Positions 22,340-34,299 are shown, numbered from the stretch's first letter. The stretch: DNA of 64,000 nt from Acinonyx jubatus (GCF_027475565.1 NC_069382.1:64882786-64946785), one strand, 5' to 3'. Notes: generated by a model from the letters alone, not told the origin. Numbers and translations: made by a program.

Positions 22340-22444
22340 TTGAAAAAAGATAAGTCACTCACAGACAATTGAAATAATCACTTTAATTCCAATCAGAATC
22401 CAATTGCAGGTGTGGGCAGTTTGCATTTGATGATTTGTTTTGTT

Positions 22445-22476
<32 letters not shown>

Positions 22477-23940
22477 GTCTCTAAATATTACATTTCCTAG
22501 TACATAGTTGGCAAACTAGTACTGGGAGATAACGTATCCAAGCATAATAATGAAATTTGATCCAAATTAAAAACTTTAATAAAATAAAATAAAATTTTAT
22601 TTTATTATTAATTTTATTTTAATATGTTTGAAGTTTTAAAGCCATTAAGTGCTTACTATAGAATACTATACCTTATTATGATATCTTATTTCAGAATATA
22701 TGCTGAACTTCAAATTTAGAAGTAAAATCCCTAAGGAATACTTAGTTCCCAGAGACTGAAAGTGATTTTAGTAGTAGAGAATTCTGACTTTGTTTCTCAG
22801 GTTTAATACTTAAAGCAGTGTGAGGATATAACTTTTTCCCTTAAATCTATGAATTTTAAAGTTCTCATATATAAAGACAGACATTTTTACCCCTTATGTT
22901 ATTCTTTGGTAACATAACCAAAATTATAGATCTCTGATAAAAACCATTTAATTAGCAAGATTTAATTTTAACTTTTTAGAAACCTACAGTGTTGCCTTTC
23001 AATATGGAACATATTAGAGTATAATGTCAAAACTAGTTATTAAAAAGAATGGTATTGACTTTTTTCTTCTCTAGACTATAAACAATCCATTTCTTGTTCC
23101 ATCTTAACTAAAAATGTAGACATTTAACGTTTGGTATATAATACATATTTCACCATGTAATTTTCATCACTAATTTATTTTTAATATAAGCCTGAGGCCA
23201 CTGTGGCTCTTAAAATCCAAGGGGAATTAGAGAATATTTATGATTCAAAATCTTCCAAGCCAAATAAAGCAGGGAGCATTGGCAAGGCTGAAGATGTTGG
23301 ATTTCTTCCACAAACATCAAATACGCAACATGCATTCATTTTCCACCAATAATTGTTAAATTGGTGAAATTGCACGTAATCATAAACATTGCCTAAGAGT
23401 GTTCTGCTTTAAAATGAGTATTGTTCCTAACTTGCTTTGTTCTGCTGTTACAACGGAACACTGCATATTACAATTCACCTCTTAGAAAAGTATTAAAATC
23501 AGTAATTTAAAAATATTTTTAAATGTCATTGGCCATATTCTTTTTGAACTTATTCTTACAAATAGCAACATATAAAAACAAAAGTATTCATGTGTGGATA
23601 CGTGAATGAAATAGTCACATACTAGTTTGTTGAGTACCTGGTAATGTATTTTTTTTTAATTTTTAAAAATTTAGGTCCAGTTTTCAAAGTTATGACAGAT
23701 CATGTTATTTAAATAGGTTTATGAGAAATATTAATTTGGAAGCATGACTTTACTATGACATTCTTTTTTTTTTCAATATGAACTTTGGCTGAATATCTAT
23801 ATAGATTCTTAAATTGATGAACTTTTTTTTTCATTTTTCCCCCTCATTATGTGTCTAAACCCATGGCTTTAATTACTATGTTTAAGTTGACACATTCTAA
23901 GTTATACCTCTATTTAAAATTTCTCGCTTTTTTTTTTCAT
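22340..23940. other. AT-rich intron, nothing recognised
   Basis: Contains a (TTTTG)n tract at 22436-22475 and an AAAATAAAATAAAATTTTATTTTATT palindrome-like stretch near 22580-22607. No gene was seen. Confidence 0.5.
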
Positions 23941-23949
23941 TTGAGTGTG

Positions 23950-24990
23950 TGAAATCCAAACCAATATCTTTATTTCAAAAGCTGCGACATTTCCAGTGTT
24001 TCCCACTCCGTGCAAATGTAGCCAGAAAACCAAGTCATGTTAGAGTTCTCTCTCAATTTTCTCCTCAAATCCAATCTATCACCAAACCTTGTGAATTTAT
24101 CTTTTTTATTCACTTTACATCTCTTCTGTCATCTCATTTCCACTATGGCTGTCTTAGTTTAAGGTCCTATCAGTTCTCACCTTCAAACTTGACCCTTTCC
24201 TACTGAGACCAACCCCCCGCCCCAGTTGAAACATGCACTTCATATCACAGGCAGACAGATTCTCATAAAATGTATAGCTCTTTAAAACCTTTAGTGGTGG
24301 GGGCGCCTGGGTGGCGCAGTCGGTTAAGCGTCCGACTTTAGCCAGGTCACGATCTCGCGGTCCGTGAGTTCGAGCCCCGCGTCAGGCTCTGGGCTGATGG
24401 CTCAGAGCCTGGAGCCTGTTTCCGATTCTGTGTCTCCCTCTCTCTCTGCCCCTCCCCCGTTCATGCTCTGTCTCTCTCTGTCCCCAAAATAAATAAACGT
24501 TGAAAAAAAATTAAAAAAAAAAACAAAAACAAAAAAAACCTTTAATGGTGTTTCTAGTTTTCATGAAAAAAAAAAGATTCAAATTATTTAGCTTATTCTG
24601 GAAAGCCTGTTTATTAATTCTTCCTACTATTCATACAATTCCATTCTTTCCTAAAGCCCCTCCAGAACACTAGCTGCTTTCTAACTATTAGGTTGTGTTA
24701 TTATTACCATTCTCAAACACATCCTTGTCTCTCTGGAAAACCATCCCTTGTCATTTTCATCTAATGTATTCTTTACAAATAGACAAATGCTTCTTATGCC
24801 TAAATTTGACTTTTTTAAAAGTTCTTTTTCCAGTAACTACCATACTTGTTGCATCATAATAAAACTGTGAATATTCTTGCCTTCTTTCTCCAGACTAGAA
24901 ACGCTGAGTTCAAGGACCTTGGCATATTTAACTTTGTGTTATAATGTAATAGTTAGCACTATACTGACACATAGGAGATAATCAAATTTA
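23950..24990 (+). repeat. Probable L2 (LINE-2) remnant split by a SINE
   Basis: Phrases such as GACAGATTCTCATAAAATG, TTTAATGGTGTTTC, AAGGACCTTGGCATATTTAA and TGACACATAGGAGATAATCA occur in the order of the L2 3' region (counterparts include CTCCCCTGCTTAAAACCC, GGCAGGGACCTTGTCT and TGGCACATAGTAGGCGCTCA). Strongly decayed. A SINE interrupts it at 24300-24534. Confidence 0.45.
24300..24534 (+). mobile_element. Young felid-type SINE (SINEC_Fc-like)
   Basis: The least decayed SINE in the window. CpGs remain intact (TGGCGCAGTCGG, CACGATCTCGCGGTCCGTGA, GAGCCCCGCGTCAGG) and it carries subfamily variants not in the other copies (GCCAGGTCACG, GGGCTGATGGCTCAG, TGTTTCCGATTCTG, AAACGTTG tail). The duplication is AAAACCTTTAGTGGTG (24284-24299) / AAAACCTTTAATGGTG (24535-24550). 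Confidence 0.96.
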
Positions 24991-25486
24991 AATGTACAAA
25001 TAACAAATGACATAGTGATATTTCTGATATTCACAATTATGCATTATTGAATTTATTTGTACACTTTTTATATTCAAATCTTGCTAGAGATTTTATTTAC
25101 TTACTCTAGCTACTTGCAGGATTATCAATCAAGTGATGTTTATTTACAATCAATCATTTAAGCCTAGCATAGCTCAACAATTTCTGGATTCCATTTCTTT
25201 AATAACATTTCTAATTAAGCATATTGATTTTTTACTACAGTTTCAATTTAATCTTTTATCATATGCAATAAGGGGGACAAGAAAAAGATGAGGGGCAACA
25301 CATATTTGGTCATTGCTTAATCTTTACGTATTCAACACATATTGATTTAACTGCTTCACTTTTCTAGATACTCAGTTAAATTCTGAGAACAGCATTCCAG
25401 CCTTCAAAATCTCACAGATTGAAGGAATCAAAGAAAGAACACAACTGCATTATATTTGATAATGCAGTATGAAAGTTTCCTAAATA

Positions 25487-25982
25487 CAGATCTTCCTCAA
25501 CTTACCATGGGACTACACCCCGATAAACCCGTTTTAAGTTGAAAATATCTTAAGTGGAAGATGTATTTAATACACCTAACCTACTGAACACCATAGCTTA
25601 GCCCAGCCTCCTTTAAAGGTTCCCAGAATGCTCATATTTGTCTTCAGTTAGGCAAACTCACCTAACATAAAGCCTATTTGATAATGAAGTGTTGAACCTC
25701 CCATGTAATTTACTCAATATGGCACTGAAAGTGAAAAACAAAATGATTGTATGGGTACGGACAATTTTGTTCACCCCGGTGTACGAGTTGTTTACCCTGG
25801 TGATTGCGTGGTTGGCTGCAAGCTGTGGCTCACGGCTGTTGCTCAGCGTCACCAGGAGTGTTAGTACTATACAGGGCTAGCCCAGGAAAATATCAACATT
25901 AAGATCAAAGTACCGGGTCTACTGAATGTGTATTACTTCCACACCTGGCAAAGTTGAAAAATCATAAGTTGGAGACCATCTG
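25487..25982. mobile_element. Tigger7/MER44-like nonautonomous DNA transposon
   Basis: 496 bases bounded by TA on both sides (25485-25486, 25983-25984). The left end CAGATCTTCCTCAACTTACC and the complement of the right end (CAGATGGTCTCCAACTTATG) form a terminal inverted repeat. Internal phrases (CACCTAACCTACTGAACACC, GTTTACCCTGGTGATTGCGT) match my memory of the MER44/Tigger7 family. No transposase. The overlapping short open frames at 25658-25880 are not genes. Confidence 0.85.
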
Positions 25983-26339
25983 TATACGTACATTTGTATA
26001 TTTATGTGCAAATATATAAGGAATAGAAAAAGGAAGCCAAATTTAAGTTACAGAGTCTCAGAAGACTTCTAAGAATACACTAGTCTTGCAATTTAGACGA
26101 GAGCTAGATGAAGGAGTGGCAGATAGGTATACTGGGAAAGAGTATATATCAGGCTTGAGATAGCATAGTATATTTAATGCATTGCAAGTCCCTTGTGTAT
26201 AAACAAGCAAGGACAATAGATTAATAAAGGGCTTCAGTATATGAATATATTGATAAAAGGTTTGAATATATTACAGAAAATTAGGTTTTTGCACTTGATT
26301 ATCGAGGTATACATTTACATTTACAACATATAACACAAT

Positions 26340-26455
26340 AATAACATTGGATGGATACTTAATATTTACCAAGCATTGACATTTATCATTCTAAAACAGT
26401 ATACTAACTTATTTATTTCACAACACAAGAGAAACCAACATTATCTATACCTGTA
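26340..26455 (+). repeat. Possible MIR fragment
   Basis: ATTTACCAAGCATTGACATT followed by AACTTATTTATTTCACAACA is a weak match to the MIR core. Confidence 0.35.
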
Positions 26456-26484
26456 CACAACATGATGTTTAAGTTGTTTTAAGT

Positions 26485-26681
26485 TAATTTTTTACTTATT
26501 TTGAGAGAGAGAGACAGAGAGTTGGGGAAGGGCAGAGAGAGGGAGAGATAGAATCCTAAGCAGGCTCCATGCCTCCAGAGCAGAGCCCGACCCAGGGCTT
26601 AAACTCCTGAACTGTGACACCATGACCTGTGCTGAGACCAAAAGTCCGCCACTTAACCAACTGGGCCACCCCCCCCCCCCC
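26485..26681 (-). mobile_element. Carnivore SINE, first of a tandem pair
   Basis: Minus-strand copy ending GGGCCACCCCCCC... at 26680. The C-run replaces the usual CAGGCGCCCC head. Flanked by AAGTTAATTTTT and AAGCTGATTTTTT. Confidence 0.92.
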
Positions 26682-26694
26682 AAGCTGATTTTTT

Positions 26695-26890
26695 AAATGC
26701 TTATTTATTTTGAGAGAGAGTGAGAAGAGGGGAGGGATAGAGAGAGAGAGGGAAACAGAGAATCCCAAGCAGGCTCTGCTCTGTTAGCCCAGAGCCTGAT
26801 GCAGGGCTCAAAACCAGGAACCGTGAGATCATGATCTGAGCCAAAATCAAGAATCAGACGCTTAACAGACTGAGATACCCAGGCACCTCT
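26695..26890 (-). mobile_element. Carnivore SINE, second of a tandem pair
   Basis: Minus-strand copy with GATCATGATCTGAGCC and GAGATACCCAGGCACCT. Flanked by AAGCTGATTTTTT (26682) and AAGTTGATATTTA (26891). Confidence 0.93.
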
Positions 26891-27459
26891 AAGTTGATAT
26901 TTAAGTGCATCGTTTTGATAATAATCTTGGTTCTCTTAATAGTTTATCTTTGTCCAGTCACCTTGGTCCATATTTGTGGATAGAACTATAATTTAAACAA
27001 ATAATACATCTATAAAATTTTAAACAACTTTTTAGTTTCATAGCAAAGGAGAACAGCAAGCACAATTTAAAGGATATATAACCTATGCCAACTGATCTTA
27101 CAGACCTCCTAAAATATATACCATTCATTTCACAGTAGACTTTCCATTGCCCTCTAATTATAGTTAACTTCTTCCTAACCTTTTAAATAATGACCAGATT
27201 TAAGAGCTACATCTACTACACAATTTATTTTAAAAGAACCGAAGAGAAATTCTATGGTATAATTGCTTCACAGCCACCAACAATCATAGGGTTCAAAATC
27301 AAAATCTTCTTATCTAATTAAAGGCATAATAGGTGCAGACTTTTTAATACAGAAAGACAATCAATCACTTTAACAGTAATTGTAGATTCTTATTTTCTTA
27401 ATCTTTCTCCTTTTGTACAAGAAGCAAAATTTATAGTTTAATATAAAATAAAGAAATAG

Positions 27460-27689
27460 GGGGCGCCTTGGTGGCTCAGTCAAACATCAGACTTCGGCTC
27501 AGGTCATGATCGCATGGTTTGTGAGTTCCAGCCCTGCATTGGGCTCTGTGCTGACAGCTCAGAGCCTGGAGCCTGCTTCAGGTTCTGTGTCTCCCTCTCT
27601 CTCTGCTCCTCCCCCACTCACACTCTGTCTCTGTCTCTCTTTCAAAAATAAATAAACATTAAAAACATTTTAAAAATAAAATAAAAAAT
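27460..27689 (+). mobile_element. Carnivore SINE with a deleted promoter A box
   Basis: Full-length copy, except that about 10 bases of the tRNA head (normally GGTTAAGCGT) are missing after GGCTCAGTCA. Perfect duplication AAAATAAAGAAATAG at 27445-27459 and 27690-27704. Confidence 0.95.
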
Positions 27690-27704
27690 AAAATAAAGAA
27701 ATAG

Positions 27705-29082
27705 TATCATAGATATCTCTGTCTTGAAACAGTTTTCATAGAAGCTACCAATAGTATACTTGTGAGTACTCAGTGTTTTAGAGAAATTTAAGAAGACTAT
27801 GAGAAATGATTAACCAAAAAGAAAAGAAGTTGTAAAATCCAATGTTGTTGTTCCTTAAAGGATTTGCTATTTCTGTTCAATTAGCAGGGTTTTGTCAGAG
27901 GTTGGGGATTTATCATATATTTTCTTCCTAACAGTATACACTATTAAAATAAGGCAAGGACATAAAAACACTACTAATAAAGAACATCATTTCTTAAAAT
28001 TTTTTTGCTCACTCAAGAAGTTGATGCAGAGGTGTGTGAAATCAGTTATATTAGTGAAGCATGTTAATTGGCAATTACTTGTAAATTACTGTTTTTCCTC
28101 CTGAAAATGAATTATATTTATGACAGAGAACTCTAACAAACTCTTAAATTTATATAATCAATGTTCAAACATATTTATACTGACATTGTGATTCACAAAA
28201 CCTTCTTTCAATGGAGGAAAATGCATTGTGATTTTACAACTTTTGTCTAAAATAATTAACTAGCTGTTGTCCCAAAGGCAGATATCAAATCCTCCCTTAT
28301 TTTATTCATTTCTATTCCACTATGGCATATTTAAGTCTAATGACTTAGGCTCAATGAGCTTCTTTGACAACTTATCAATGAATTTTTACAAAGCCAAAAA
28401 ATATGTATAATTAATAATAGGGGCCATATTATATCATCTATTATTCTAGATAAGAGGTACTTAATTTGTGGCAAAAATTGGCTTCAGAAATAAAGACAAT
28501 CTTCAGTGTATGAGGTGAACAAGGACAATTTAACTTTTAGAGAGAGAGAAACTGAAATAAACATGATCACAATGATATGTTGTGACATTGGTTCATATTC
28601 TGGGTTAAGGTAACCAACTACAGGGCCATCTTCTGCCTAATGCTTTAGAGTCAATTGCTGGAAACAACGTAGCAGTGATGTTACAAAGATATTTAACAAT
28701 ACCATATTTCTCAATACCATATTGAAGTATGGGCTAACATTCTCACCTGAAGATTATTTAATTCTCTAGGGATGTACATTTGTCCATTAACTACTTATTG
28801 GGACAAAGACTCTGAATACGTGTGTTGTTAAGTTGTATATATGTTGTCCAAAAGAGACGCAATTGATTTTTGTTCTGTAGAAAAAATAACTCCAAAATAA
28901 TTGTTTATTAATCACTTTTGTGTTTAACTTAACAAACTTACCTCAGCATGACTTTCCCAAATTATACAAATCTCTGCTCCTCAAATGGACTTTAAACTAG
29001 CTCTACTGTCCTGTTGGTTTCCTCATTAATGAGATAAATAAAACTTTGTCTCCTGTTCATTTTATATTTTTACTAGAATTGT
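27705..29082. other. AT-rich intron, nothing recognised
   Basis: No exon, RNA gene or confident repeat was seen. Confidence 0.5.
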
Positions 29083-29097
29083 GTTTTAACTCTTTTA

Positions 29098-29334
29098 TTT
29101 TTTTAATGTTTATTCATCTTTGAGAGAGAGAGAGAGAGAGAGAGAGTGAGTGGGGAAGGGACAGAGAGGGTGACACAGAATCTGAAGCAGCCTCCAGACT
29201 CAGAGCTGTTAGCACAGAGACCAACGTAGGGCTTGAACTCATGAACCATGAGCTTATGACCTGAACTGAAGGAGATAATAAATGACCTGAATTGAAGTCA
29301 GATGCTTAAACAACTGAGCCACCCAGACACCCCT
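29098..29334 (-). mobile_element. Carnivore SINE with an internal duplication
   Basis: Minus-strand copy with a (GA)n belly. ATGACCTGAACTGAAG (29256-29271) is repeated as ATGACCTGAATTGAAG (29282-29297). Flanked by GTTTTAACTCTTTTA (29083-29097) and GTTTTAACACTTTTA (29335-29349). Confidence 0.94.
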
Positions 29335-29479
29335 GTTTTAACACTTTTAAAGCTACACTAACAGTGTTTTAAGCTGCCTGCATCAACAGTTCTTACACAC
29401 TCCAGCAGGATATTTTGGTAAAATGTGCTTTTTACTTCCAGCAATTTAACTGAATAAAAAGAGGGAGCTATTATTTACA

Positions 29480-29760
29480 CAATTTAGTGATAACATTCGG
29501 TGTTAGAATCAGCTTTTTTTTTTTTTTTTTTTTGGTGGGGTGGGTTGAAAGAACTTAATTGCTTCTACTGTATTGAGGCATTCAGAGACTTTTAACATAA
29601 TCTGTGGCTCAAGAGAGATATGCATCCGTGAAACACTGAAGTGTTTGCTGTGAAAGTGCCGTGGTAATTGAAGGTTGGCAAGGAGTGAAATCTCTCTAAA
29701 TCACAACCTTTTTATTTGTAAAGAAAATAAAAGACATTCCAGCAACTTGCCTTGTAGACT
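29480..29760. other. Unique-looking block with a T-run
   Basis: A poly(T) tract (29513-29533) is followed by about 220 bases of complex sequence (TATGCATCCGTGAAACACTG, GTGCCGTGGTAATTGAAGG). No repeat was recognised. It may be a smaller conserved element; evidence is weak. Confidence 0.3.
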
Positions 29761-30887
29761 TGTGAAAAAATTATATTAAATGAAACATACATCTTTAAAG
29801 TAATGCAAGATAAATAGTAAAATTTAATAAGATTTAGTTCTCCTTCCCTCACAAGAACATTTACTCCATTCCTTTTGTCCTGACTTAAATTCCCTTGTTC
29901 ATTTACTAATAAGATTTTATCCTATTATATCTGAATATTTTAATAATCAAAGAAGTGAAAAATCAATTTTTAAGTAAATTAGTGAAGCATATATAACACC
30001 AATGAATACTTCATAATAAAATATAATATTCACCTTCTAACTTAAAAACACAAAAATAATTACCCAGAAAATGTTCTATTTCAGACTCTTAATATTACAT
30101 AGACTATGTTTTCCTTGACACAAATTCCTAGAGTAGAATATAAAAATTACTATCTGGTGAGGAATATCAAAAGAATACAATTACATTAACAGAAAGATAT
30201 ATTTGGTCATGTAATTTACTTTGAAAAAAAATCTTATTAGCCTTAAATGATACTAATTTTGAAGACTTTGAAACAGTGCACACCTATCTCTAATTATACC
30301 ATGGCAACCATGTTTCTTTGAATCTATTTTCCTCTAAAAATAAAATGTTACTTCTGTGCAGTGGAATGGCGATCAGTTGAAGAGTGTTGTTTTCATTGAA
30401 GTTGGAGTTGACCTTGTCACATGTTAAAATAAATCTTATATGAGTCAAATAAAACTTCAATATATTTCTAAATTGGAGGTAACTTTAAATGAGAGAAGTT
30501 AGGATACAACAAATCAAGAATAAATCAAGACTTAAAGGAAATGCCTAAGAAAGACCCCACTTATATAATATGCTGAAATCTCATACAGCTTGCTTTAATT
30601 ACCAAGTTTATTCAGGCAGCAATTTAAATTTGAAACTATACTTCCTAATATATATCTAATTTTTTATTATTAAAGTTGTCTAGTCAAAACATCGTGGCAA
30701 TTATGTATGCCTAAGAAGGCTATATGGCATTTTGAATAATAATTGTGTTGTTAAATGAATAAAATATCACAGCACTAAGGACCAAATTAGTGTTGTGGGT
30801 CACATGCATTATTGATAGAAGAAAGGAATATGAATTAGTGGACTAAAAAATTGATGGGGAAATTCAGACTTTGGTTTTGAAGAATTA
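29761..30887. other. AT-rich intron, nothing recognised
   Basis: No feature beyond base composition was seen. Confidence 0.5.
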
Positions 30888-30904
30888 GAAGGAACAGAAA
30901 ATTC

Positions 30905-31061
30905 GTTTTTTTAATGTTTATTTATTTTTGAGAGAGAGACGTAGAGCATGAGCGGGGGAGAGGTGGAGAGAGAGGAAGACACAGAATCCGAAGCAGGCTC
31001 CAGGCTCTGAGCTGTCAGCACAGAGCCCGATGTGGGGCCCGAACTCACAAACTGTGAGATT
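30905..31061 (-). mobile_element. 5'-truncated carnivore SINE
   Basis: The tail and belly are present, but the element stops at AACTGTGAGAT and lacks the tRNA-like promoter head. A perfect 17-base duplication GAAGGAACAGAAAATTC (30888-30904 and 31062-31078) shows the truncation occurred at insertion, not later. Confidence 0.95.
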
Positions 31062-31078
31062 GAAGGAACAGAAAATTC

Positions 31079-33009
31079 TAAGTAATATGAATAAATGTTA
31101 ATTATAAGGACATTTCATGGAGGCAGAAATGGACAAATAATATTCAGAAGACATAGAATCAACCAACTCCACTGCCATACTTGCTCTTAGTATGTAAGAC
31201 AACAGTAGGGAATGAAATTTTCTTGCCTTTAAATTGATACTGAAAAACGTCTGGGTGCATCTGATAATTATTAACTTGGCCTGTGAAGAATTCATTTGCT
31301 CAAGTATTGCTTATTTGTTTGTAATTGAACAAATATGTTACAGAAATGTTGGGGACAGGCAGGATGACATTTTGTGTCAGATGCCTGTTAAGATAACAGG
31401 TATAGATAGCAAGTGAGGTTCTGTCTCTTTCATACGTGCACATGAAGCATTGTCCTGGGGAAAAGCAGGAACAAAATAGGACTCAAAAACTTGGGTCCTG
31501 GTGACTATTGCGCAGTACTATTAGTACCACATAGTACCCAGTACTATTGGTAAAAAGTGAGTTAGTTTCTTGTTGGAATTAGAATATGTTTTACATAAAT
31601 ATGTTGACTTTGAAGTCATCTAATGACATCCTGTTGAAAATATGTGTAATTTGAAGATGCAAGATCTAATGTTCATATTTATAAAAACTTAACCAAAGTG
31701 TAACATGATTCATATGCTCAATCGCTGTTATTTACTGTTTTGGAGATCCTTCAAGTTTCCAGTTATAGTTATGGTTTTGAGATTGCTGTTACTGAATGTC
31801 TGTTTTATCTTAAGAAATCTACTTATGTCATCTCTTATGATAGAAAGGCATCAGCATCCCAGTTTTACAGCTAAGAAGGGCTCAAAGAAGGTAGACAACT
31901 TCAAGGGCCAAGTTGAGCTGGATATTGCTGAGTGGCCAGGTGTCACAGTAGCTCATTGACACTACACGCCAAAATGAAACCCTTTAGTCACTTAGTGCAA
32001 AATTATAAGCAACAGGCTAAATAGAGGAAAGCCAAATCTCCCACTGTTTCATTTTTCTCCGTCAAATGGCACCAGTCAAGGGTCAGATGCATCAGCACAG
32101 ATATGGTGGATCGCTAGCCAAAATGGAAGTAATTATATCACTCCCAAGAGAAACTGAACAAAAGGATCCTGTAGTTTTATGGACCTAGGTGGAGGAGGAG
32201 AAGGAAAGGTAAGGGCTAGGAGTGGCAAAGTACTAAATACAGAGTCCAGGGAGAAAAAAGTGTCATGTCCCTCCCCCATCCTTTTCCCCATAAAGAAATC
32301 TCAGCAGAGGTGCCTGCCACAGGTGTCTCTGACATCGGTTCCTGATGGGGGTAGTGAATGGAGGCGCTTAGGCCGGTAATACAGATAAGAGCATGGCTGG
32401 CCAAGAGGTCCTGAGTTCCTGACTGTAACTTTCTCCAGAAATGTCCGTGCATTGGCTGTGCTCCGAGTCTGGTGTAGGAAAGGCAGCTCTCCCTTACAAT
32501 ATCTGCCAAGCAAAACTTTTGTAACTGCCTGTGGTCAGGCCTGAAAGATCACACATAGATTTTTTGAACAGAAGCCTGACTCCTCAATAATTTTGGCATA
32601 AACCGAATCAACCCAAACTTGTACCCATATAGCTTGAAAAAAAAAATCCCATTTTATTCTATTCAAGATTGCTGTCCTCATTAAAAACACTTCTAGTAAG
32701 TTGACTTTATTGATTTTCCTATAATCTCTTGGAATTTTACCATTCCTTACTAATAAAATATATGTTTGGAAATGTTTGCTGCAACTTAGCATAGAAAACA
32801 GAGTTGGAGGTAGAGATATATGTGGTAGTCCCATAGGCCACATAAAAAATGATGAAGGAAAAAAAATGATGGAGGAAGAATTCCTTGTGTGAGATTTATG
32901 TTAGACAGCCATTGGGTTCTGCTGCCTGGATGTACCCTAAACATCACTAATCTCCATATATAACACAAACCTAGATTTTACTAATGATTTATTGATATAA
33001 TGTCTTTCT
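31079..33009. other. Intron with weak old-repeat traces
   Basis: 31840-31960 (AGCATCCCAGTTTTACAGCT...AAGAAGGGCTC) vaguely follows a plus-strand MIR. 32160-32520 is GC-richer with open frames up to 97 codons on both strands but no recognisable domain, signal or splice context. I do not call a gene here. Confidence 0.35.
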
Positions 33010-33190
33010 GCTTTGTCTAACACATATCTATATACACGTTGCCTTAGCTCCCTCACTAAATTCCAAGGTCTTTGCTCACTGGTAATGCTTAATTCTGGCA
33101 GTGCTTAATTCATATTTTGTAACCATATAATAACCAAAATAATATCTTCATAGGAAGTTCTCAATAAATACTATTGAGTGGAGTATGCTA
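33010..33190 (+). repeat. Possible L2 3' end
   Basis: CTCACTAAATTCCAAGGTCT ... GGAAGTTCTCAATAAATACT resembles the end of L2 (AAGCTCCATGAGGGC ... TAGGCGCTCAATAAATATT). Confidence 0.4.
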
Positions 33191-33854
33191 AGCAGTCAAT
33201 AAAATATAGAGTTTTATTGGTCCTTGAGATCAGTGACTTTTTTTTGGTACATCCAGGTAGCAGAATAACATGGCTGTCCATTAGTAGTCTGAATCTTGAC
33301 ATCAGAAATGAGTAAGTGACAAATTGTAATCGAGGGCTTGAGATTGGCACAGCCAACCTGATAGGAAGTTCAAAGGAATAAATTACTAATTAGAAATGAA
33401 AGTTTCAGATTGAGATGCATTATAAAATTAAAACTTAAATTTCATTGGGATTTAATGTTACTCTTAATGGATGAAAGTGATTTTAAATGTCCTTTTTGGC
33501 ATCTCTTTGCACATTAAAAGTAATATGGCCGTCATTCATCTTTGGTTAATCTGAGGAAGTAAAATGATTATGCTTTGAAATTATGTTTTATGTAGTAATT
33601 TTTCTTTAGACATAATTTAAAAAATGGAGCTGCCATCCGTGTGTTTCCTTTAAGCAGTTTTTATCATGGTGGTCATACTTCTGATTAGAGTGTAACATTT
33701 CTACCTTAAGAAATCCTTTAGACTCATCAGGGCTCATTGATATTTTAAACACACTTTATTTTTGTTTTGTTACCACTTACCAAAACTAAAATATTCTCCA
33801 TAACTTAAAACATAGAGATTATAGATTTTCAAATCCAATCAGTTCAATAAAAAC

Positions 33855-34078
33855 ATATTGGAGGAATTAACATTTTTTGAGTGCCTTTAACATGACAGAC
33901 ACAGTGCTGTGTTATATTAAATTGGATCCTTCAATCATAATATTCAAATTCAATAAAGAAAGGTGCATTCCCCCCCCCCCCACCATTTAAGTATGAGAAA
34001 TGGAAGCTAAGAAGACTGATTTAACCAAAATCATACAAAGGGAGCTAGAAGTAAAGTCAGAATTAAAAGCCGTATTTG
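33855..34078 (+). repeat. MIR element
   Basis: TTTGAGTGCCTTTAACATGA, CAGACACAGTGCTGTG, ATGAGAAATGGAAGCTAAGA, AACCAAAATCATACAAAGGG and GCTAGAAGTAAAGTCAGAAT follow the MIR order. A C-run lies at 33970-33981. The U6 pseudogene begins at its end. Confidence 0.6.
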
Positions 34079-34179
34079 GTGCTTGCTTGGCAGTACATAA
34101 TATTAAATTGGAATGATATAGAGAAAATTAGCATGGCCTTGGTGCAAGGATGACATGCAAAAACATGAAGCATCTCATT
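34079..34179 (+). pseudogene. U6 snRNA retropseudogene, full length with an A-rich tail
   Basis: The match spans the length of U6: GTGCTTGCTTGGCAGTACAT (normal GTGCTCGCTTCGGCAGCACA), then GATATAGAGAAAATTAGCAT, GGATGACATGCAAA and GAAGCATCTCATT. About ten substitutions or small indels, including a missing base in the 5' stem. An A-rich tail (34180-34190) follows, which fits L1-driven retroposition of an adenylated copy. No U6-type promoter was seen upstream, so it is judged inactive. Confidence 0.9.
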
Positions 34180-34299
34180 AAAAAAAAAGAAACAGATTTG
34201 TTGGCTTCAAAGTCATACCATTTTGTCTGTACAGGAATGTTTCTATCCATGTCTATCTAATTGTTCCTTGTGTATTATATTTGAATTAAAAATGAGTTA

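Noticed and set aside
32216..32509. Overlapping frames of up to 97 codons in a GC-richer patch
   Set aside because: Open on both strands in several frames, with no domain and no retrocopy signs such as a tail or duplication.
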